A stretch of 32,359 bases of DNA from Bradyrhizobium sp. (GCF_017881085.1 NZ_JADGRI010000014.1:1-32359); one strand, 5' to 3'. Counted from the first letter of the stretch, positions 8,923-17,133 are shown. The notes: a model not told the origin generated them from the letters alone. Numbers and translations are program-made.

Positions 8923-10521
8923 TCAGGCGGATCCCTCCAGCGCGCGCCGCAGCCGGCGGATGATGACGCCGCGGGCGCGGTCATCGGCTGCGGCCCCTAT
9001 CTGATCGTTGATGTCGAGCACCAGTTTCGACATCTCATTGTGCCAGTCGAGATGCGTTACCGCTTCGGGCGCAAGCCGGCGGCGGTGCGCGACATCCATG
9101 AGCGTGGGCGCGGGCGTCGAAAGCTCGTAAATGTCGTCCAGCAGCGGCTGAAACAGTTTCGCCGCCGGAATGACCCGCCCGGCGAGGCGCTCGGCCAGAG
9201 CTGCGATCGCGGCCTCTTCGCCGTGAACGAGGAATACGCCTTTTTCAATCGGGCGGCGCGCGGCGACCCATCCCGCGATTTCATTGCCATCGGCATGGCC
9301 TGAATATTCGTCGATCATGCGGATGCGCGCGGCTACCTTGATCTCCTCGCCCTGGATACGAACGGCCTTGGCGCCATCCTGGAGAAATCGGCCGAGGGTG
9401 CCGTTGGCCTGATAGCCGACCAGCAGCACGGTGGCGCGGTCGTTCCACAGCCAGCGTTTGAGATGATGCCGGATGCGGCCGGCGTCGCACATGCCGCTGG
9501 CGGCGATGATGATGTGAAAGCCAGTCAGCTTGGCGATCGATTTGCTCTCGTCGACGGTCTCGGTGAACCGCAGATGCGGCGAGTCGAACAGGCGGTTGAC
9601 ATCGATATCCCGATCGAGGCTCGCGGCATGTTTGCGGAACACCTCGGTGGCGTGAATTGCCAGCGGCGAATCGAGAAAAATCGGCGCCGCCGGCACTTCA
9701 CCGCGCTCCATCAGGTCGACCAGATCGACGATCAGTTCCTGAGTGCGTTCGACCGCGAAGGCGGGGATGAGCAGGGCGCCCTTTGAGCTAGCGGCGTCGC
9801 GGACCTCGGCGGCGAGATGCTGACGGCGTTCTTCCGGCGTGGTTATCGCGCGAATCCGGTCGCCATAGGTCGATTCCGAAATCACGTAGTCGAAGCCCGC
9901 CGGTGCCTTCGGGTCGGGCTCGAGCAGTTTGGCGTCGGGGCCGACATCGCCCGACGCGAGCAGTCGCAGCGGCTTGCCGGAAGAACCTTCGCCGTCGAAC
10001 TCGATTTCGATCGAGGCCGATCCGAGCAGGTGACCGGCGTTCCAGTAACGCGCGCGGACCCCCGGCATCACGTTGACCCAGGTCTCGTATTCGACCGGCT
10101 GGAATGACTGCAGCGAAGCAATCGCATCGGCCTGGGTGTAGATCGGGCTCACCTCGGACCGCCCACGCGCCGCATTGCGCCGGTTCAGCGCAACGACTTC
10201 CGATTCCTGGATGCTGCCGGCATCCGGCAGCATGTAGGAACAGAGGTCGATGGTTCCACGCGTCGCCAGAATCCTGCCACGGAAACCTTCGCGCACCAGC
10301 TTCGGCAGTAGCCCGCTATGGTCGATATGGGCATGCGTCAGCAGCACGCGATCGACCTCGGCGGGCCGGAACGGGAAGGCGTGATAGTTGAGCTCCTTCA
10401 GGGTCTTTTGCCCCTGGAACAGGCCGCAATCGATCAGGAAACGCCCGGACGGCGTTCCGACGAGGTAACACGAACCCGTCACCGTGTGCGCCGCGCCGCA
10501 AAATCGAACCGTCACGCTCAT
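8923..10521 (-). CDS. MBL-fold beta-CASP ribonuclease (CPSF73-like)
   Basis: A metallo-beta-lactamase fold nuclease of 532 aa. The zinc motif HAHIDH is at residues 63-68. The beta-CASP part shows SESTYGDR, the ASGMCDAGRIRHHL segment and the late SGHADGNEI histidine motif, typical of RNA-processing members (CPSF-73, archaeal aCPSF relatives and the small bacterial group). Expected activity is Zn-dependent endo- or exonucleolytic RNA cleavage in the cytosol. The track ORF starts 217 codons earlier, but that extension is a shadow of the PRPP synthetase gene. ATG 10521 has CCGGAG eight bases upstream and overlaps the prs stop as ATGA. It is the third gene of a tightly packed operon, which ties it to nucleotide metabolism rather than to a lactamase role. 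Confidence 0.92.
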   Translation of the reverse strand: MSVTVRFCGAAHTVTGSCYLVGTPSGRFLIDCGLFQGQKTLKELNYHAFPFRPAEVDRVLLTHAHIDHSGLLPKLVREGFRGRILATRGTIDLCSYMLPDAGSIQESEVVALNRRNAARGRSEVSPIYTQADAIASLQSFQPVEYETWVNVMPGVRARYWNAGHLLGSASIEIEFDGEGSSGKPLRLLASGDVGPDAKLLEPDPKAPAGFDYVISESTYGDRIRAITTPEERRQHLAAEVRDAASSKGALLIPAFAVERTQELIVDLVDLMERGEVPAAPIFLDSPLAIHATEVFRKHAASLDRDIDVNRLFDSPHLRFTETVDESKSIAKLTGFHIIIAASGMCDAGRIRHHLKRWLWNDRATVLLVGYQANGTLGRFLQDGAKAVRIQGEEIKVAARIRMIDEYSGHADGNEIAGWVAARRPIEKGVFLVHGEEAAIAALAERLAGRVIPAAKLFQPLLDDIYELSTPAPTLMDVAHRRRLAPEAVTHLDWHNEMSKLVLDINDQIGAAADDRARGVIIRRLRRALEGSA

Positions 10522-11438
10522 GTTGTCGTCTCCGGAAAAGTTGCGCCGTTTATTTCGCCTTGCAGCGCTGCGGCGAAGATATCGTCGAGCGGGATCGCAT
10601 TGGTGGGATGCGGCACGCTGGATGTCGAGCGGATGGAACGAATGCCGGCCTTTGCAAAACCGACAGCCATGCCGGAGGGAAACAGCGCGTGGGTCACGAC
10701 GGCGTCCACCGCCGTGGCGCCTGCCGCGATCAGCGCCCTGGCGCAGGTCATCAGGGTGCCGCCGGAGGAGACGATATCGTCGACCAGCAGCACCGGCCGG
10801 CCCGCGATCAACGCGGCCTCCGCAAAGCTGATTTCGACGGAGCGATCGCCGCGGCGAATCTTCTGCGCAACGATATGCGCCAGCCCGAGTTGGCCGGCGA
10901 GATCGCTCACCCAGGGCCGCGACTCCGCGTCTGGACCGGCCACGATGGTTGCGGGATCGATCCCGGTCAGGCGCAGCGCGCCGGCAATCGCCGGCATCGC
11001 CGACAGGTTGTCGGCCTCGATGCCGGGAAAGACCGCCTTGATGTCGGTGGTGCGATGAAGATGGGCGTCGACCGTGATCACGCGGTCCACTATTCCCGCG
11101 ATCAGCCGGCCGACCGCCTTCTGGCTGATTGCTTCGCCTTCGCTGAAGGCTTTGTCCTGCCGCATGTAGCAAAGATAGGGCGCTACCAGTACCAAGCGCC
11201 TGGCGTCCGCCCGCCGCAACGCTTCGGCGGCGAACAGGAGGGCAATCAGCTTGTCATTCGGCTGATCGAGCGAGGCATAGATGATCGTGGTCGAGGCGGC
11301 ATTCCCGACCGTCACCCGGACTTCCCCGTCGGGAAACCGGTGCAAGGCTATTTCCTGCGAGCCAACGCCAAGTCGACCCGCCAGCCGCCGCGCATCGGCG
11401 ACACCGGATGGCAGGCACTGGATGGCGACCTTGTTCAT
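10518..11438 (-). CDS. prs: ribose-phosphate pyrophosphokinase (PRPP synthetase), archaeal-like form
   Basis: Makes PRPP from ribose 5-phosphate and ATP. The 306-aa protein shows the catalytic flexible loop region [16 protein letters not shown] (from residue 87), the metal/ribose motif as VDAHLHR (123-129) and the PRPP-binding loop [14 protein letters not shown] (216-229). The motif variants resemble the short archaeal PRPP synthetases more than the allosteric class I housekeeping enzymes, so this is probably a second, pathway-specific copy. Both ends overlap neighbours by ATGA: its start with the phosphorylase stop at 11435-11438, and its stop with the RNase start at 10518-10521. Translational coupling is therefore likely. 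Alternative: a paralogue with altered diphosphoryl donor or acceptor preference. Confidence 0.92.
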   Translation of the reverse strand: MNKVAIQCLPSGVADARRLAGRLGVGSQEIALHRFPDGEVRVTVGNAASTTIIYASLDQPNDKLIALLFAAEALRRADARRLVLVAPYLCYMRQDKAFSEGEAISQKAVGRLIAGIVDRVITVDAHLHRTTDIKAVFPGIEADNLSAMPAIAGALRLTGIDPATIVAGPDAESRPWVSDLAGQLGLAHIVAQKIRRGDRSVEISFAEAALIAGRPVLLVDDIVSSGGTLMTCARALIAAGATAVDAVVTHALFPSGMAVGFAKAGIRSIRSTSSVPHPTNAIPLDDIFAAALQGEINGATFPETTT

Positions 11439-12967
11439 GGCGTGACCTGGCCGCGTTTTTCGATCGCATAGCCGGTATCGATCTTCGCTCCGGCTGCCGC
11501 AAGATCTTGTTCCGATTGATCAAAGGCATAAACCCGGTACAGCGGTTCGCCGCTTTCGACGCGGTCGCCGATCTTCTTGAACAGTCTTATGCCGGCTCCC
11601 TTGTCGAGGGGCGCGCCCGCCGTCCGCGCCAGCCGGTTCAACTGCAGACAATCGATACCCGCGACGACGCCATCGCTTCCGGCCTTCACATCGAAAGTCA
11701 TGTTGCCCAAATCGGTGCGGCAGCTCGCCGGCCCCTGCGCATCGATGATCCTTTGCATCTGCTTGAGCGCCGCCCCGCTATCGAGCAGCTCGCGGGCGCG
11801 GGCATAGCCCGTTCCGCCGCGCAGCTTCGGATCGTATTCCAGCAGATGCGCGGCGAGCCGCAGCGACTTTTCGCGCAGGTCCCTCGGCGCGGCGGGGTCG
11901 TTGGCCAGAACAGCCATCACGTCCTCGGCTTCGAGCACCGGACCGATACCGTTGCCGATCGGCTGGCGGCCGTCCGTAATGATCACCTCCACCGCGATGC
12001 CGAAGCGATCGCCGACGAACTCGAACAGCTTGCGCAGCCTCATGGCTTCCGTGCCATTGGTGAGCTTGGCGGTCGGGCCGACCGGCAGATCGATCAGCAG
12101 ATGGGTCGAACCGGCGGCGAGTTTCTTGGACATGATCGAGGCCACCATCTGCTCGCGCGTATCGAGGCTGAGCGGGCGCTCCACGGAGATCAGGATATCG
12201 TCGGCCGGCGACAGGTTGACGTGGCCGCCCCAGATCAAACAGCCATTGCAGGCCGCGACGATGGCCTTCATCTCGTCGACGCCGACGTTGACGCGCGCCA
12301 ATACTTCCATCGTGTCCGCGGTGCCGGCCGGAGACGTAATGGCCCGCGAAGAAGTCTTCGGGATGGTGAGCCCGTGCGCCGCAACGATCGGCACCACGAT
12401 CATCGACGTCCGATTCCCGGGGATTCCGCCGATGCAGTGCTTGTCGACGACGATCGGGTCGGCCCATTTCAGCTGCGTTCCCGCCTCGGCCATCGCGCGG
12501 GTGAGGGCGATCAGCTCGTCGCTCGTCATGAAACTGGCGGAGCTAATCAGGAAGGCGGCAATCTCCATGTCGGAGTACCGGTAGTGGGTAAGATCGTTGA
12601 CGATGGCAGTGATCTCCCGAGCGCTCAGGGTCTGGCCGCGGATTTTGGCGCGTACCGCTTCGAGACTCTCCGGGGGCGTCGCCGGCGTGACCGTCACGAG
12701 GTGACCGGCAGGTTCGGCGAAGCGCCGGAATGCCGGTTCGGAAAGGCCGATTTCGTGGGGCCCCACCAGGGCGTCGTCATCCGTGATGAGAAGGGTGGCG
12801 AGCAGCACCTTTGAATCCCGGCGGAGTTCGACCCGGCTGAATCCTCGAAAGATCTCCGCGCGGAGCGCCTTCGACTGCCGCGAAATGACCACGACGTTCT
12901 CGCGTCCGGTATCGAGATTGACGCTTCGAATTTGGAGTTGCGGACGGAATGTGTCGACGGAGTTCAT
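11435..12967 (-). CDS. AMP phosphorylase / thymidine phosphorylase family protein (archaeal-type, long form)
   Basis: A nucleoside/nucleotide phosphorylase of 510 aa. It carries the extra N-terminal domain of about 90 residues seen in archaeal AMP phosphorylases and bacterial type-2 'thymidine phosphorylases', ahead of the common DeoA/TrpD fold. The substrate loop is [14 protein letters not shown] (175-188), matching the AMP phosphorylase pattern (IGGxPGN) rather than the KHSTGG form of DeoA. The family signature [16 protein letters not shown] is at 206-221. Archaeal relatives convert NMP plus phosphate to base plus ribose 1,5-bisphosphate. ATG 12967 is chosen over the track start 13036, which lies within the upstream hairpin/leader. 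No strong Shine-Dalgarno lies directly before 12967, but a 9-codon mini-ORF ends in an ATGA overlap with it. First gene of the operon with prs and the RNase. Confidence 0.9.
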   Translation of the reverse strand: MNSVDTFRPQLQIRSVNLDTGRENVVVISRQSKALRAEIFRGFSRVELRRDSKVLLATLLITDDDALVGPHEIGLSEPAFRRFAEPAGHLVTVTPATPPESLEAVRAKIRGQTLSAREITAIVNDLTHYRYSDMEIAAFLISSASFMTSDELIALTRAMAEAGTQLKWADPIVVDKHCIGGIPGNRTSMIVVPIVAAHGLTIPKTSSRAITSPAGTADTMEVLARVNVGVDEMKAIVAACNGCLIWGGHVNLSPADDILISVERPLSLDTREQMVASIMSKKLAAGSTHLLIDLPVGPTAKLTNGTEAMRLRKLFEFVGDRFGIAVEVIITDGRQPIGNGIGPVLEAEDVMAVLANDPAAPRDLREKSLRLAAHLLEYDPKLRGGTGYARARELLDSGAALKQMQRIIDAQGPASCRTDLGNMTFDVKAGSDGVVAGIDCLQLNRLARTAGAPLDKGAGIRLFKKIGDRVESGEPLYRVYAFDQSEQDLAAAGAKIDTGYAIEKRGQVTP

Positions 12968-13013
12968 TGGCCAAGCCGGCGGCTGAGGGACATTGAACCC
13001 TCTTAGGAGGTTC
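12964..13013 (-). promoter_or_regulatory. 9-codon leader ORF and SD-sequestering hairpin ahead of the phosphorylase operon
   Basis: On the minus strand, ATG 12993 opens a 9-codon frame (MSLSRRLGQ) whose TGA overlaps the phosphorylase ATG as ATGA, the same junction used at the next two gene boundaries. GAGGG lies four to five bases before this ATG. That motif is one arm of an inverted repeat (12995-13013, GAACCCTC-TTAG-GAGGTTC on the plus strand, one bulge). Translation could therefore be gated by folding. It may be coincidental, since the peptide is very short. Confidence 0.35.
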
Positions 13014-13125
13014 TCGCGCCGGCTCCCTTGACCCAAATCATGATTTTGGCCTCTAGCCCGCGCCGAGGCGATGAAATATCGGCGAGCTGGAGCTGGAGGC
13101 AGACGCAGGGGCCGGGACGCGACCG

Positions 13126-13296
13126 CTACTCTCGCGCGTCGGCATCGCGGTTGAACACGGCGGCCATCAAACCGAGAAGGTATTTCTTCGTGAGGTTATC
13201 GGATTTTGCCAGCGACGCGACAGCGCGCTGCTCGTCGAGCGCGTCGGAGACGATACCGATGTAGTTCTTTTTCAATTCCCGCTGCTGCGCTGGCAT
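13126..13296 (-). CDS. small hypothetical protein (56 aa)
   Basis: This ORF is too short for the supplied track. It reads [20 protein letters not shown]... and ends ...[12 protein letters not shown]: a charged, probably helical small protein with no signal peptide or membrane segment. Codon third positions are GC-rich as in its neighbours (AAG AAC TAC ATC, GTC TCC GAC GCG CTC GAC GAG). The competing 72-aa track ORF (13272-13490) looks like a shadow. No clear Shine-Dalgarno precedes ATG 13296. Function unknown. The same strand carries the phosphorylase operon 158 bp downstream. Confidence 0.45.
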   Translation of the reverse strand: MPAQQRELKKNYIGIVSDALDEQRAVASLAKSDNLTKKYLLGLMAAVFNRDADARE

Positions 13297-13561
13297 GTTG
13301 GCAAACTCGAGGGGCCGCCGATCGAGCCACCTTGTTGGGTCAATCCGGAATCGAAGGTTAATTTTTCATACCGTAGAAACACCGGCGCGGCGGAATGTGG
13401 GCCTTCGTGAGGGCCATGCGCGCCGACCGGAAATACCGACCCTGGCCTTAACCGACCGTTCAGCGCGTCTATGAACACCGCGGCAACCAATCCAACCTAG
13501 ATTGCGCCCTTTAGCGTCGGCACGGGGTGCATCCCGAGGCAAGCGTAAACGGGAGTTTTGA

Positions 13562-13726
13562 ATGCGGCAGCTGTTTTCAAGATTCCTGGCCGATCAATCC
13601 GGCGCGACGGCCATCGAGTATTGCCTGATCGCGGTCGGGCTGAGCATCGTGATCATCACTGCCGTCAATGGCATCGGATCCACCCTCAACACGAGGTTCA
13701 CCTCCGTGAATTCGTCGCTGAAATAG
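13562..13726 (+). CDS. Flp/Fap-type pilin (54 aa), orphan
   Basis: A short type IVb prepilin, absent from the ORF track. It starts MRQLFSRFLADQSG and continues with the diagnostic GATAIEY processing site and hydrophobic core, ending FTSVNSSLK. In the Flp family the prepilin peptidase (CpaA/TadV) cleaves after the Gly of SG|ATAIEY, and the mature peptide assembles into Tad pili used for surface attachment. GGGAG lies about seven bases before the ATG. The residue after IEY is Cys where most homologues have Gly. No tad/cpa assembly genes are within the window, so export and polymerisation would depend on a locus elsewhere. Confidence 0.88.
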   Translation: MRQLFSRFLADQSGATAIEYCLIAVGLSIVIITAVNGIGSTLNTRFTSVNSSLK

Positions 13727-13749
13727 CGCCGGGTGGGAAGAGGTCGTGG

Positions 13750-13986
13750 TCATCGCGCCCGGCCATCGCCGTTCAGCGCCCGCATCACTCCGATCCGCGC
13801 GAACATCAGCCAGCCGCCGCCGGTCTCCGCGGCGTTGATCAGGTTTTCGACCGCGATCTGCCAGCGCTCTTGTTGCTGGACGTGTTCCGGCATTTCCATG
13901 ATGTAGTCGGCGGCTTGCTGCAGCGTCACAAGCCTGCGGCCCCCGCGCAAGCGTATCGGGTCATCGAACGGCGTCGACCACGGCAT
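13750..13986 (-). CDS. conserved small hypothetical protein (78 aa)
   Basis: Begins MPWSTPFDDPIRLRGGRRLVTL and ends in an ARIGVMRALN segment. I recognise this pattern (TPFDDPI, then a helical middle, then a MFARIGxMRALN tail) as a family of small cytosolic hypotheticals that recur in many copies across rhizobial genomes; its function is not known. No signal peptide, membrane segment or metal-binding motif is visible. It is convergent with the pilin (24 bp between stops) and lies 48 bp downstream of ku on the same strand, so it may be co-transcribed with ku. Confidence 0.75.
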   Translation of the reverse strand: MPWSTPFDDPIRLRGGRRLVTLQQAADYIMEMPEHVQQQERWQIAVENLINAAETGGGWLMFARIGVMRALNGDGRAR

Positions 13987-14034
13987 CTCACGCTTCGCCC
14001 ATGATGTGCGCGCGCCGCCGCAACGGCTGCTGCA

Positions 14035-14994
14035 CTATCCGGCCTTCTTCGAGCGGGCCGCCGGCGTGCGCGCCGGCTTTTCCGCCTTCTTCGACTCCTG
14101 AACCCTTGGCTCTTCCTTGGCGCGCTTGCCGCTGATCGGCAGCAGCATCTCGCGCTGGCCGGAAGCGGCCTTGCGCGGCTTCTTGCCTCTTGTCTTGGCG
14201 GCAGGCGGGGCCTGCCGCTCGCTGGCGAGGCTCTTCTTCAGCGCGTCCATCAGATTGATGACATTGCCGGCGGTCTTCGGCGCGGCTTTCGCGGTCAGGC
14301 GAACGCCGCTGCGTTTCCTGTTGATGAGATCGATCAGCGCGGATTCATAGTGATCCTCGAACTTTTCGGGCTCGAATGCGCCGGATTTCTTCTCGACGAT
14401 ATGCTTGGCGAGATCCAGCATATCCTTGGTGACCTTCACGTCCTGAATGTCGTCGAAATAATCCTTCTCGCTGCGTACCTCGTAGGGGTAGCGCAACAGC
14501 GTTCCCATCAGGCCCTTGCCGAGCGGATCCAGCGCGATGATGTGCTCGCGGTTAGTCAGCACCACGCGGCCGATCGCGACCTTGTTCATGCTGCGGATGG
14601 TTTCGCGGATCACCGCGAAGGCGTCATGGCCGACCTTGCCGTCGGGCACGAGATAATAGGGGCGGATCAGATAGCGGCTGTCGATGTCGGTCCTGGGTAC
14701 GAACTCGTCGATCTCGATGGTGTGCGTCGATTCCAGCGCGATATCGTCGAGTTCGTCCTTCGACACCTCGATATAGGTGTCGGTATCGACCTTGTAGCCC
14801 TTCACGATGTCATCGGAAGCGACTTCCTCCCCGGTGTCGGCATCGACCTTGGCGTATTTGATGCGGTGGCCGGTCTTGCGGTTGATCTGGTTGAAGCTGA
14901 CCTTTTCGCTGTCCGACGTCGCCGGGTAAAGGGCAACCGGGCAGGTCACGAGCGAAAGGCGCAGGAAGCCTTTCCAGTTGGCGCGGGGGGCCAT
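14035..14994 (-). CDS. ku: Ku protein (non-homologous end joining)
   Basis: Bacterial Ku homodimer subunit that binds double-strand DNA ends and recruits ligase D. The 319-aa product starts MAPRANWKGFLRLSLVTCPVALYPA, typical of the family. The core beta-barrel/ring region runs to about residue 255, followed by the conserved NVINLMDALKKSL segment. It then has a Lys/Ala-rich tail (KTRGKKPRKAA..., ...ARSKKAG) that in other Ku proteins contacts DNA. The track start at 15054 adds 20 implausible residues; ATG 14994 has TTGGAG six bases upstream. No ligD is in the window; rhizobia commonly carry several ku/ligD loci. It is divergent from the 50-aa membrane protein gene. Confidence 0.95.
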   Translation of the reverse strand: MAPRANWKGFLRLSLVTCPVALYPATSDSEKVSFNQINRKTGHRIKYAKVDADTGEEVASDDIVKGYKVDTDTYIEVSKDELDDIALESTHTIEIDEFVPRTDIDSRYLIRPYYLVPDGKVGHDAFAVIRETIRSMNKVAIGRVVLTNREHIIALDPLGKGLMGTLLRYPYEVRSEKDYFDDIQDVKVTKDMLDLAKHIVEKKSGAFEPEKFEDHYESALIDLINRKRSGVRLTAKAAPKTAGNVINLMDALKKSLASERQAPPAAKTRGKKPRKAASGQREMLLPISGKRAKEEPRVQESKKAEKPARTPAARSKKAG

Positions 14995-15179
14995 GGGATA
15001 CTCCAAAACGCAACAGACGACCCGCAAGGATACCACCGAGGGACCGGCTTTCAAAGCGACGAGGCAGGGAAACTCGCGACGGAGTTAACCCTGGCTGGAA
15101 CGGGTGAGGGACGAGGCAGACCGGCGCCGCAGCAGCTCCCGGGTCGGCGCGTTCGGGGAACCGCAGGCCGCCGAAACCC

Positions 15180-15204
15180 GGAACATCGCCGGAGATCACG
15201 CGTT
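15180..15204 (+). promoter_or_regulatory. EcfG (general stress response) sigma-factor promoter
   Basis: GGAAC (15180-15184), 16 bases, CGTT (15201-15204). This is an exact match to the GGAAC-N16/17-CGTT consensus of EcfG-type sigma factors in Alphaproteobacteria. The site points towards the small membrane protein gene, with the -10 element about 60 bp before its ATG, giving a leader of about 55 nt. I looked for this motif upstream of the other genes and saw no second full match. Confidence 0.65.
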
Positions 15205-15265
15205 GCAATCGGTATGTAACGCCGAAAGGACTGCGTTCTCCGGCGACGATTCAAGGAACGGCACC

Positions 15266-15418
15266 ATGGCAACCAGACGGCATCAGCAGATCATCGAAAC
15301 CCCGACCGAAGCTCGCCAGGCCGAGCCGGGGCCGTCGGTACTTGCGCTACTCGCGATCTCTACCGGGCTGGCCATACTCATCCTCGGCGTCGTCTGGTTC
15401 GTGTTCTTCCGGACTTAA
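15266..15418 (+). CDS. small single-pass membrane protein (50 aa), probable stress-regulated
   Basis: The 50-residue product has a hydrophilic N-terminal half (MATRRHQQIIETPTEARQAE) and one C-terminal transmembrane helix (about residues 27-48, LALLAISTGLAILILGVVWFVFF), ending in RT. The track start at 15104 is rejected: it lies upstream of the EcfG-type promoter, and the added residues have no protein character. ATG 15266 has AAGGA eight bases upstream. I recall near-identical small proteins in Bradyrhizobium but no assigned function. The promoter suggests expression in the general stress response. Confidence 0.75.
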   Translation: MATRRHQQIIETPTEARQAEPGPSVLALLAISTGLAILILGVVWFVFFRT

Positions 15419-15553
15419 CGAGGCAGGCAAGGCTGATCGCGGCAAGGCGGGCACAGCCAACTGGAAAAAGCTGCGGCAGAACGGTTGGCGGATTGATGGC
15501 GGACATCGATTGTATTAGGACCCCGCCATGCCCGCCGGGAATGCAGCCGCCCC

Positions 15554-16225
15554 ATGAGCCTGACTTACGTCATTCCCGACATCCACGGCCGCTACGATCT
15601 GCTCAGCGCTGCACTTGCCGAGATAACCGAGCGTCCGGGCGGCGAGGCGGGCGCGATCGTCACCATCGGCGACTACGTTGACAAAGGCCCGGACAGCAAA
15701 GGGGTCATTGAGCGACTGCTGGCAGGCGTCGACGCGGGCTGGAATTTGGTGACGCTGAAGGGCAACCACGACGCCCTGATGGTTGAGGCGCTACGCGATC
15801 CTTCGAAAATGGCGGCGTGGCTGGGGAAGGGCGGGGACGCAGCGCTGGCCTCTTACGGCGGCGAGCCGGCCGCGGTGCCGCCTGCCCATATCGACTGGCT
15901 CGAGCGACTGCGGCTGCTGCATGTCGACGCCCATCGCGTCTACGTTCACGCCGGCGTCGATCCCGGCATTCCCCTCGGTCAGCAGAGCGAAGCGACACTG
16001 CTGTGCAAACGCTATCCGAAAGAATTTTCTGCCGGCTTCGGTACGCTGCACGTCGTCCATGGGCACGACAATCACCCCGAAGGCCCGCTGCTGTACGAAG
16101 GTCGCACCAATCTGGACACGCTCGCGTGGCGAACGGGACGGCTGACGGTCGGGGTTTTCGATGATGACAGACCGGGCGGGCCGATCGATTTTATCGTGGT
16201 CATGGGAGCGCCGGCTGGACGTTGA
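15554..16225 (+). CDS. PPP-family metallophosphoesterase (serine/threonine phosphatase-like)
   Basis: A calcineurin-like phosphoesterase of 223 aa with all PPP metal-site motifs: DIHG (Asp9, His11), GDYVDKGPDS (Asp40), GNHD (71-73), VHAG (His132) and HGHD (His169, His171). Two metal ions (usually Mn or Fe/Zn) would activate water to hydrolyse phosphomonoesters. The family includes bacterial PrpA/B-like protein phosphatases and ApaH-like dinucleotide hydrolases. The short size and GDYVDKGPDS motif fit the bacterial Ser/Thr phosphatase group best, but the substrate is not determined. No cognate kinase is adjacent. The Shine-Dalgarno is weak. A CGCCGGC/GCCGGCG stem (16209-16235) overlaps the stop codon. 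Confidence 0.9.
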   Translation: MSLTYVIPDIHGRYDLLSAALAEITERPGGEAGAIVTIGDYVDKGPDSKGVIERLLAGVDAGWNLVTLKGNHDALMVEALRDPSKMAAWLGKGGDAALASYGGEPAAVPPAHIDWLERLRLLHVDAHRVYVHAGVDPGIPLGQQSEATLLCKRYPKEFSAGFGTLHVVHGHDNHPEGPLLYEGRTNLDTLAWRTGRLTVGVFDDDRPGGPIDFIVVMGAPAGR

Positions 16226-16249
16226 CGCGCCGGCGGAGGGACCGCTTTT
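16209..16249 (+). terminator. possible terminator after phosphatase gene
   Basis: Perfect 7-bp GC stem CGCCGGC (16209-16215) / GCCGGCG (16229-16235) with a 13-base loop spanning the stop codon. It is followed about ten bases later by TTTT. The T run is short and displaced, so termination would be inefficient. Confidence 0.3.
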
Positions 16250-16492
16250 GGGTATGGCTCGCAACAAGCTCAGGTCATTCTGCCGCCATCTCCCGTGGCA
16301 ATTGACGAATAATCGTCGGCTGCCGGGAGCAGCGCCTGGTTGGAGCTCTACAGCGAGCATAACCGGGCCTAAGAACCAGTTGATGGTTGAAATCGCCGCG
16401 GATCGGTCTCGGAAATTTAACCTTTGTTAACTAAGTTGGAGTGACCTGAGCAAGATTGCGCCGATGGCTGCGGCTTGGACCGGACATACCCG

Positions 16493-16915
16493 ATGTTTCA
16501 GCTTTTTCTGCGGGCGCGCGCCCATAATTATTTCAAGCCCTTCCTTCGCGGTCATGAGTTTAAGGCCCGCTCCGCCGACCGCGACGCCGAGACCGACAGG
16601 TCGCGCGTCAACTCCATTCTGGAGGTCATCGAAAACGCACTCCATGCCGCTGAGCAGGAACAGTCAGGGCTCAAACGGCGGGTCGAAGACGTGCTGGCGC
16701 GCGCCGCCGTCACGTTAGGAGATGGTACTGACGAATATTTGGAGCGCGAACCGCTCGATAGCCACCATCAAGACTTGTTCAGCGCCGAGATTTCAAATGG
16801 CCAGCGCCGCCTCACGGAACTCGCCACCACGATCACGCATTTCAAGTTCCTGAAGGCAGCAACGCTGAGCAGGTTTCCGGACTACAAGCCAACTGCACCG
16901 AACAACCAAATCTAA
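16493..16915 (+). CDS. conserved hypothetical protein (140 aa)
   Basis: Starts MFQLFLRARAHNYFKPFLRG and is mostly helical and charged, with a likely coiled segment around residues 40-70 (ILEVIENALHAAEQEQSGLKRRVEDVL). No signal peptide, transmembrane helix or catalytic motif is visible. ATG 16493 is preferred over the track start six codons earlier because the protein then begins at the hydrophobic FQLFLRAR helix; neither has a strong Shine-Dalgarno. I recall similar unannotated proteins in Bradyrhizobium but no function. An AACGGA/TCCGTT hairpin (16915-16933) lies at the stop. The 267 bp upstream, back to the phosphatase, hold no other gene. Confidence 0.7.
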   Translation: MFQLFLRARAHNYFKPFLRGHEFKARSADRDAETDRSRVNSILEVIENALHAAEQEQSGLKRRVEDVLARAAVTLGDGTDEYLEREPLDSHHQDLFSAEISNGQRRLTELATTITHFKFLKAATLSRFPDYKPTAPNNQI

Positions 16916-17133
16916 ACGGACGAAATATCCGTTACGTCTTCTCAATTCAGCTGCGGTCCCACTTCCGTCACGGCATCGAGCTCGCTTATGTAGCGTCGTC
17001 GGCCAAGCTTATCTTTAACAAACAACAATCAGTGTGGAACCCGTGCAAGCTCACTGCGCCTTGACCGAGATCATCGTGCTGGCACTTGGTCGGGGCTGAA
17101 CGTGGCCTTCGTCGCGCGACGGAAAATCATAGG

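Noticed and set aside
10522-11172. 217-codon N-terminal extension of the MBL ORF
   Set aside because: It overlaps the PRPP synthetase gene in another frame and is Arg/Gly-rich; ATG 10521 has a proper ribosome-binding site and an ATGA overlap.
17062-17091. GACCGAG/CTTGGTC hairpin downstream of the VanZ-like gene as a terminator
   Set aside because: Seven-base stem includes a G-T pair, has a 15-base loop and no T tract on the relevant strand.
17079-17094. TGGCAC element as a sigma-54 promoter
   Set aside because: The -12 element is missing: after five bases the sequence is CGGG, not TTGC, and no gene starts downstream on that strand.
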